From assembly GCA_947569225.1 (NCBI GenBank), contig CANORX010000020.1:1-10225 (forward strand): a stretch of 10,225 bases of DNA, read 5' to 3'. The notes under the pieces were generated by a model. The model had not been told where the DNA came from. It was given only the letters and a program-made list of their open reading frames with translations, and did no database searches. The translations under genes were made by a program, and so were the position numbers. Shown here piece by piece: positions 7,684 through 10,225 of the stretch. The stretch comes from an uncultured Clostridia bacterium. Its GTDB lineage: Bacteria; Bacillota_I; Bacilli_A; RF39; UBA660. Within the stretch, counting starts at the first letter, position 1. Each line of letters starts with the position of its first letter.

Positions 7684-8153
7684 TACAATTCGTTATTTAC
7701 ATCAATAAGATTATTTTTAACTTTATCTTCATATTCTTTCCATTCTTGAAAAGCTAAAATAGTAGATTCACTATCGCCACGATTATAACACGTAGTAATA
7801 TGAAACAATTCCTTAGCAAAAGGCATTTTAACAATTTTACCTTTAGCTATAAGTCCAGCAGCAAAAGGAATATAAAATCTAGTATCAACAGTTTTTCTAT
7901 TTTCACTATCTCTTATAATTTTAATTCTATGATTATACTTATCTAATCGACGAGCATAAATAACTTTCTTTCCTTTAGTTCTGTAACTTTCACCAGTAAT
8001 GCTATATAGTTTGCCATTGTATTCTACTTTATAAGTACCATCAATATATCTAATAATACCTTCACATTTAGCAACTATAATAACATATTTATTGACTATT
8101 CCTTTCTCTTTGGATTTACCTACAACTCCAAATGAGAATTTAAAGCTAACCAT
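7683..8153 (-). CDS. Unknown protein upstream of the SF1 helicase
   Basis: I do not recognise this 156-aa protein. It is basic in its first two thirds, with many short beta-type segments: VIIVAKCEGIIRYI (24-37), a Tyr-rich hairpin YKVEYNGKLYSI (41-52), and KVIYARRL (63-70). It ends in a charged helix (135-150) with EWKEYEDKVKN. There is no membrane segment, signal peptide or known catalytic motif. Its stop and the helicase start share one base (TAATG), so translation is probably coupled and a role in replication is likely. The ATG lies in the same reading frame as the upstream 110-aa gene, separated only by TAG and two codons. A readthrough fusion is therefore possible. Confidence 0.8.
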   Translation of the reverse strand: MVSFKFSFGVVGKSKEKGIVNKYVIIVAKCEGIIRYIDGTYKVEYNGKLYSITGESYRTKGKKVIYARRLDKYNHRIKIIRDSENRKTVDTRFYIPFAAGLIAKGKIVKMPFAKELFHITTCYNRGDSESTILAFQEWKEYEDKVKNNLIDVNNEL

Positions 8154-8159
8154 AACATA

Positions 8160-8492
8160 CTACTTTCTTTTAATAGTACGCATACGTTTATCAACAGCAC
8201 TAGTAATACCTTTAAAAGTATTATCCTCTGCAAATTTAGCTTTACGAGCAGCCTTTTTAGCAGCTTTCTTAGCAGCAATTTCTTCATCACGTTCTTTTTG
8301 TTGTTGAATAACATCAACAATCTCAACATGATAACCACAATAATGAGAAAGAAAATCAATCTTACCACTAGTTCCATTACCAATAGCACTATTTTTAGCT
8401 ACTTTAATAACTTTACTAGCAGGATTGATTCCAATAACAGCGTCAACATTATTAAGTTGACGAACAACAGAAACTTCATCATACTTTTTCAT
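8160..8492 (-). CDS. Small basic protein with Ala/Lys-rich helix
   Basis: This is an unknown 110-aa protein. Residues 1-62 look like a compact fold with GNGTSGKIDFLSHYCGY (38-54). Residues 64-87 form a charged helix ending in AAKKAAKKAARKAKF, reminiscent of nucleic-acid-binding Lys/Ala helices in histone-like proteins. The tail (KRMRTIKRK) is also basic. DNA or RNA binding is therefore plausible, on composition alone. It is the first gene of the tightly packed replication run and follows a 143-bp spacer that carries the GC-rich island. It stops at TAG, 6 nt before the next ATG, which is in the same frame. Confidence 0.75.
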   Translation of the reverse strand: MKKYDEVSVVRQLNNVDAVIGINPASKVIKVAKNSAIGNGTSGKIDFLSHYCGYHVEIVDVIQQQKERDEEIAAKKAAKKAARKAKFAEDNTFKGITSAVDKRMRTIKRK

Positions 8493-8578
8493 AAGTACTT
8501 TACATTTTTAAAGATTAATAAAACAATTATATTTAATAGTTAAAACTATAATAAGTTCAATAATAGTTAGATTAGTAG

Positions 8579-8620
8579 AGCCACTACGCTACGCTCCGTG
8601 GCGACCCCCCGTAGAGGATG
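8579..8620 (-). other. GC-rich island with hairpin in 143-bp spacer
   Basis: The spacer 8493-8635 is AT-only over most of its length but holds one GC-rich block. GCCAC (8602-8598 on the minus strand) pairs with GTGGC (8584-8580), enclosing a loop with the tandem repeat GCGTAGCGTA. Upstream on the RNA, CUACG (8614-8610) could instead pair with either CGUAG of that loop, giving two exclusive folds. The block also contains the 8604-8620 copy of the GC-rich element. It sits in the leader of the 8492-2010 gene run, so a regulatory or processing role is possible. No promoter consensus is seen in this spacer. Confidence 0.45.
8604..8620 (-). repeat. GC-rich element, copy 3, intergenic
   Basis: The plus strand reads ACCCCCCGTAGAGGATG, 16 of 17 bases identical to the copy in polB at 4448-4464. 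It sits next to the GCCAC/GTGGC hairpin, 16 nt after the stop codon of the membrane-protein gene. Because six consecutive C and nearby GC bases are rare in this sequence, the match is unlikely to be chance. Confidence 0.5.
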
Positions 8621-8635
8621 GAAGCAAGCTAGTCA

Positions 8636-8914
8636 TTAAACTTTCTTTCTAATAATATCATTAAAATCACTAGTAAGTTTACCAATCCTATCTTCAATTC
8701 TATATAGTCTATTTCTATCCCTATCTCTTTTAACTTCCCATTGTTTATTAATATCGCAAATATCAATTTGAATCTTTCTAATCCAATTTTGAGTATCATT
8801 AATATCTCTAATAAGTCTATCTAGTTTTTTACTAACAATGGTAATTCTTATAAAAAGATATACAGATAAACCAAATATCATACCAAGTATAAAATGATAA
8901 ACATTTTCAATCAT
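8636..8914 (-). CDS. Membrane-anchored coiled-coil protein
   Basis: The chosen 92-aa form starts at the ATG at 8914, overlapping the upstream gene's stop by 8 nt like other junctions here. A start at 9022 is possible in frame but would overlap the upstream gene by 116 nt. Residues 6-27 form one hydrophobic transmembrane helix (YHFILGMIFGLSVYLFIRIT). The rest is a charged helix with hydrophobic residues at coiled-coil spacing (L31, I35, I38, I47, I50, I55; L70, I73, I77, L80, I87). This is a type of small inner-membrane anchor seen among phage inner spanins and membrane-tethering proteins, but there is no lysis gene nearby. Anchoring of the replication complex to the membrane is another possibility. 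The function is unknown. Confidence 0.65.
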   Translation of the reverse strand: MIENVYHFILGMIFGLSVYLFIRITIVSKKLDRLIRDINDTQNWIRKIQIDICDINKQWEVKRDRDRNRLYRIEDRIGKLTSDFNDIIRKKV

Positions 8915-9479
8915 AGAAATAATGATAAAGTTTACGAATGAGTTCAAATCTAGTATCAGTAATATTATAGATTTTAAATGCTTTAGCAACAAAATCAAAA
9001 TCACCATATTTAAGTAAAGCATCTATATAATCTTTAATATCACTAAGCCACATAATAGCACTAACAGAATATCTATCACTATCAATATTAGTAATATATT
9101 GACCAATACCTTTAGCAATAGTATCAGCAGTTATATCATTAATAATAAACTTATCAGTAAACCAATTATCTTTTATATAATGTTTATCAGTATATTTATC
9201 ACGAAAGGCTTTAGATAGTTTATTACATAAATCAATATAAGAACGAGCAGCAGTTCTATTATTATGATTAACAAATTGAACATCTTTAATTTTAAGAGTT
9301 AAATTCATACCACATTCAATAATACGAACTTTAATTTGTTTTTTATCTTCATTAATATATAGAACAATAGCAAGTTTATCTTTCCAATAACCAACATTCA
9401 AAGTAACTATATCATAAAGTTTAACTTTAAATCCAGATGTAATAGTACCATCAATATTCTTATAAGCAACATAATTCAT
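8907..9479 (-). CDS. Unknown protein with SH3-like N-terminal domain
   Basis: I do not recognise this 190-aa protein. Residues about 16-70 are rich in short strands (FKVKLYDIVTLNVG, then KLAIVLYINEDKKQIKVRII), a pattern like a KOW/SH3-type small barrel. Residues 75-190 look helical, with several aromatic residues and a Tyr/Phe-rich end (KLYHYFYD). There are no cysteine clusters, nucleotide-binding motifs or membrane segments. The gene follows a 160-bp spacer that carries a long RNA hairpin and overlaps the next gene by 8 nt. Like the 9639-10001 product it begins with a strand-rich domain, but the two are not obviously homologous. Confidence 0.8.
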   Translation of the reverse strand: MNYVAYKNIDGTITSGFKVKLYDIVTLNVGYWKDKLAIVLYINEDKKQIKVRIIECGMNLTLKIKDVQFVNHNNRTAARSYIDLCNKLSKAFRDKYTDKHYIKDNWFTDKFIINDITADTIAKGIGQYITNIDSDRYSVSAIMWLSDIKDYIDALLKYGDFDFVAKAFKIYNITDTRFELIRKLYHYFYD

Positions 9480-9522
9480 AATAAAACTGTATTAAATTTT
9501 TAGTTTAACATTTATTAGCTAG

Positions 9523-9605
9523 TTCTTTTGCCCTGTATTGAACTCAATATTAATCGTGATAGATTAATCAGATTATATATAAAAGTTCAACAGAGAGCAA
9601 AAGAA
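9523..9605 (-). ncRNA. Long structured RNA element in 160-bp spacer
   Basis: In minus-strand RNA, 22-nt arms at 9605-9584 and 9544-9523 pair along almost their whole length: 9 bp (UUCUUUUGC/GCAAAAGAA), then UCUCUG with UACAGG leaving one C-C mismatch, then 7 bp (UUGAACU/AGUUCAA). The loop holds a further perfect 7-bp hairpin, AUUAAUC/GAUUAAU, with a 6-nt loop. On the plus strand the middle six positions have three mismatches, so the fold favours the transcribed strand. There is no U-run directly after it, so it is not a simple terminator. It could be a leader regulatory structure, a processing site or a small RNA. Confidence 0.5.
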
Positions 9606-9638
9606 TCATATCTACGAATGTATTATGAACATAAATAG

Positions 9639-10001
9639 TTAGTCATTTGTAGCAGGCTCATTATTCTGTTCATTATTCTTACCATTACGTTTAAGACGTT
9701 CTTTAAGAATATGTTCAGCAACAGAACCAAGTTTACATTCACTAACATTATAACTTACGCCTTTAGCATGAGTAATAGTATATACAATAGGATAATCAAT
9801 ATATTTATTATTACCTATTGTACGTTCAACCTTAGTAACTCCAATTCCAGTTACAATACCAACACAAACACCAAGTTTAGTTTGATTATGATATTGATAA
9901 GTATATTCCATATATACTACCTGTCCTTTTTCAAACTTAGCTTGTTCTTCAATGTATCTATCTAATAGACCATCAAAAATAAGAGAATCAAAATTATCCA
10001 T
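9639..10001 (-). CDS. Small unknown protein, strand-rich core
   Basis: I do not recognise this 120-aa protein. The core (about 24-92) is strand-rich with KGQVVYMEYTYQ, a hydrophobic LGVCVGIVTGIGV segment too short and Gly-rich to be a clear membrane helix, and YPIVYTITHAKGVSYNV. This resembles a small SH3- or KOW-like barrel. The tail (residues 100-120) is Lys then Asn/Glu-rich and probably disordered. The ATG at 10001, after an A-rich stretch, was chosen. An in-frame ATG at 10034 adds 11 residues but lies right against the T-tract of the terminator, and the frame opens still further only with a TTG inside that hairpin. It is followed by the spacer with the long hairpin. Confidence 0.7.
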   Translation of the reverse strand: MDNFDSLIFDGLLDRYIEEQAKFEKGQVVYMEYTYQYHNQTKLGVCVGIVTGIGVTKVERTIGNNKYIDYPIVYTITHAKGVSYNVSECKLGSVAEHILKERLKRNGKNNEQNNEPATND

Positions 10002-10037
10002 TTTAATTATATATTTAAAGTTAATAATATACATACT

Positions 10038-10074
10038 AAAAAGCCTAGCACTATCTTCACAGACAATACTAGGC
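10038..10074 (-). terminator. Intrinsic terminator hairpin with T-tract
   Basis: In minus-strand RNA, GCCUAG and CUAGGC enclose UAUUGUC and GAUAGUG, which also pair (with three G-U pairs). This gives a 13-bp stem with the hexaloop UGUGAA, followed directly by UUUUU (10042-10038). This is a classic intrinsic terminator for a gene entering from beyond the right edge, or an attenuator for the 9639-10001 gene. On the plus strand the inner stem has C-A mismatches and no T-run follows. Confidence 0.7.
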
Positions 10075-10209
10075 AAAACTACAAATACGAAATCATATAA
10101 ACGAAATGTTTGACACGAATATTATTACTAATTTCACAATCAATAATAATAGAATAATTAACACCAAATCAAATATGACATATAACACTTGGACTATGAT
10201 AAATATTAA
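10075..10209. other. AT-rich intergenic edge without a gene
   Basis: I see no gene here. The longest minus-strand frames opening with ATG are only a few codons. Both boundaries are copies of the same hairpin sequence. It may be a promoter region or the 3' end of an untranslated transcript. Confidence 0.4.
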
Positions 10210-10225
10210 TAGCACTATCTTCACA
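10210..10225 (-). repeat. Direct repeat of the terminator's 3' half, cut by the edge
   Basis: The plus strand reads TAGCACTATCTTCACA here, identical over 16 bases to 10046-10061, which is the loop and 3' arm of the terminator. If the missing upstream half also matches, a second hairpin of the same kind lies across the window edge, followed by the U-rich UUAAUAUUUAUC. Confidence 0.5.

Noticed and set aside
8915..9022. Longer N-terminus for the membrane protein from ATG at 9022
   Set aside because: It would overlap the upstream gene by 116 nt, and the added residues are a Leu/Ile-rich out-of-frame shadow. The start at 8914 fits the usual short overlaps.
9523..9605. tRNA gene suggested by GTTCAA T-loop-like sequences
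   Set aside because: The flanking bases do not form a T stem, and no anticodon arm or 7-bp acceptor of tRNA shape can be drawn. The long hairpin explains the arms better.
10074..10106. Possible promoter, TAGTTTTG at 10081-10074 with TTTC 21 nt upstream
   Set aside because: The -33 box has a mismatch, and the start point would fall inside the 5' arm of the terminator hairpin, which makes little sense.
1..10225. CRISPR array, insertion sequence or transposase
   Set aside because: No regularly spaced repeats, no terminal inverted repeats with a transposase frame, and no DDE or tyrosine recombinase motifs were seen.

Overview
This is a very AT-rich window that reads as the replication and recombination block of a tailed bacteriophage, most likely a crAss-like phage (Crassvirales) of a Bacteroidota host. 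Four things support this: the gene set (Dda/RecD-like SF1 helicase, Fe-S uracil-DNA-glycosylase-like protein, family B DNA polymerase, degenerate SNF2/SF2 helicase-like protein, RecT-like annealing protein); the lack of Shine-Dalgarno sequences, with A/T-rich stretches before the starts instead; a perfect Bacteroidota-type promoter (TTTG-N19-TACATTTG) ahead of the RecT-like gene; and very compact packing with all genes on one strand. The assignment to crAss-like phages is inference from gene content. No terminase, capsid or RNA polymerase gene is in the window.

Every supported gene lies on the minus strand, so transcription runs from the right end to the left. From right to left: (1) an intergenic edge with a strong hairpin-plus-T-tract terminator (10038-10074) and a 16-nt copy of part of it at the very edge (10210-10225); (2) a small unknown gene (9639-10001), then a 160-bp spacer holding a long structured hairpin (9523-9605); (3) two overlapping unknown genes, one with an SH3-like N-terminus and one a membrane-anchored coiled-coil protein; (4) a 143-bp spacer with an isolated GC-rich island and hairpin (8579-8620); (5) a run from 8492 to 2010: basic protein, unknown protein, SF1 helicase, UDG-like protein, PolB, SF2-like protein, with adjacent genes overlapping or nearly touching (6-nt gap, then overlaps of 1, 11, 8 and 4 nt); (6) a promoter and two genes of more GC-rich, probably highly expressed composition: the RecT-like protein and a 275-aa protein with an AbrB-like motif; (7) a 16-bp hairpin terminator (45-81).

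Together the genes suggest a replisome: the SF1 helicase and PolB unwind and copy DNA, the UDG-like and SF2-like proteins act as probably non-catalytic or diverged accessory parts, and the RecT-like protein anneals single strands. The 275-aa protein may be an abundant DNA-binding partner.

The most unusual signals are: RNA hairpins whose G-U pairs close only on the transcribed strand; a GC-rich 15-17-nt element present three times, once inside polB just ahead of motif A; a helicase that keeps the SF2 architecture without its catalytic motifs; a UDG-like protein that keeps the Fe-S cysteines without the usual catalytic motifs; and a TAG stop that separates two genes lying in the same frame.
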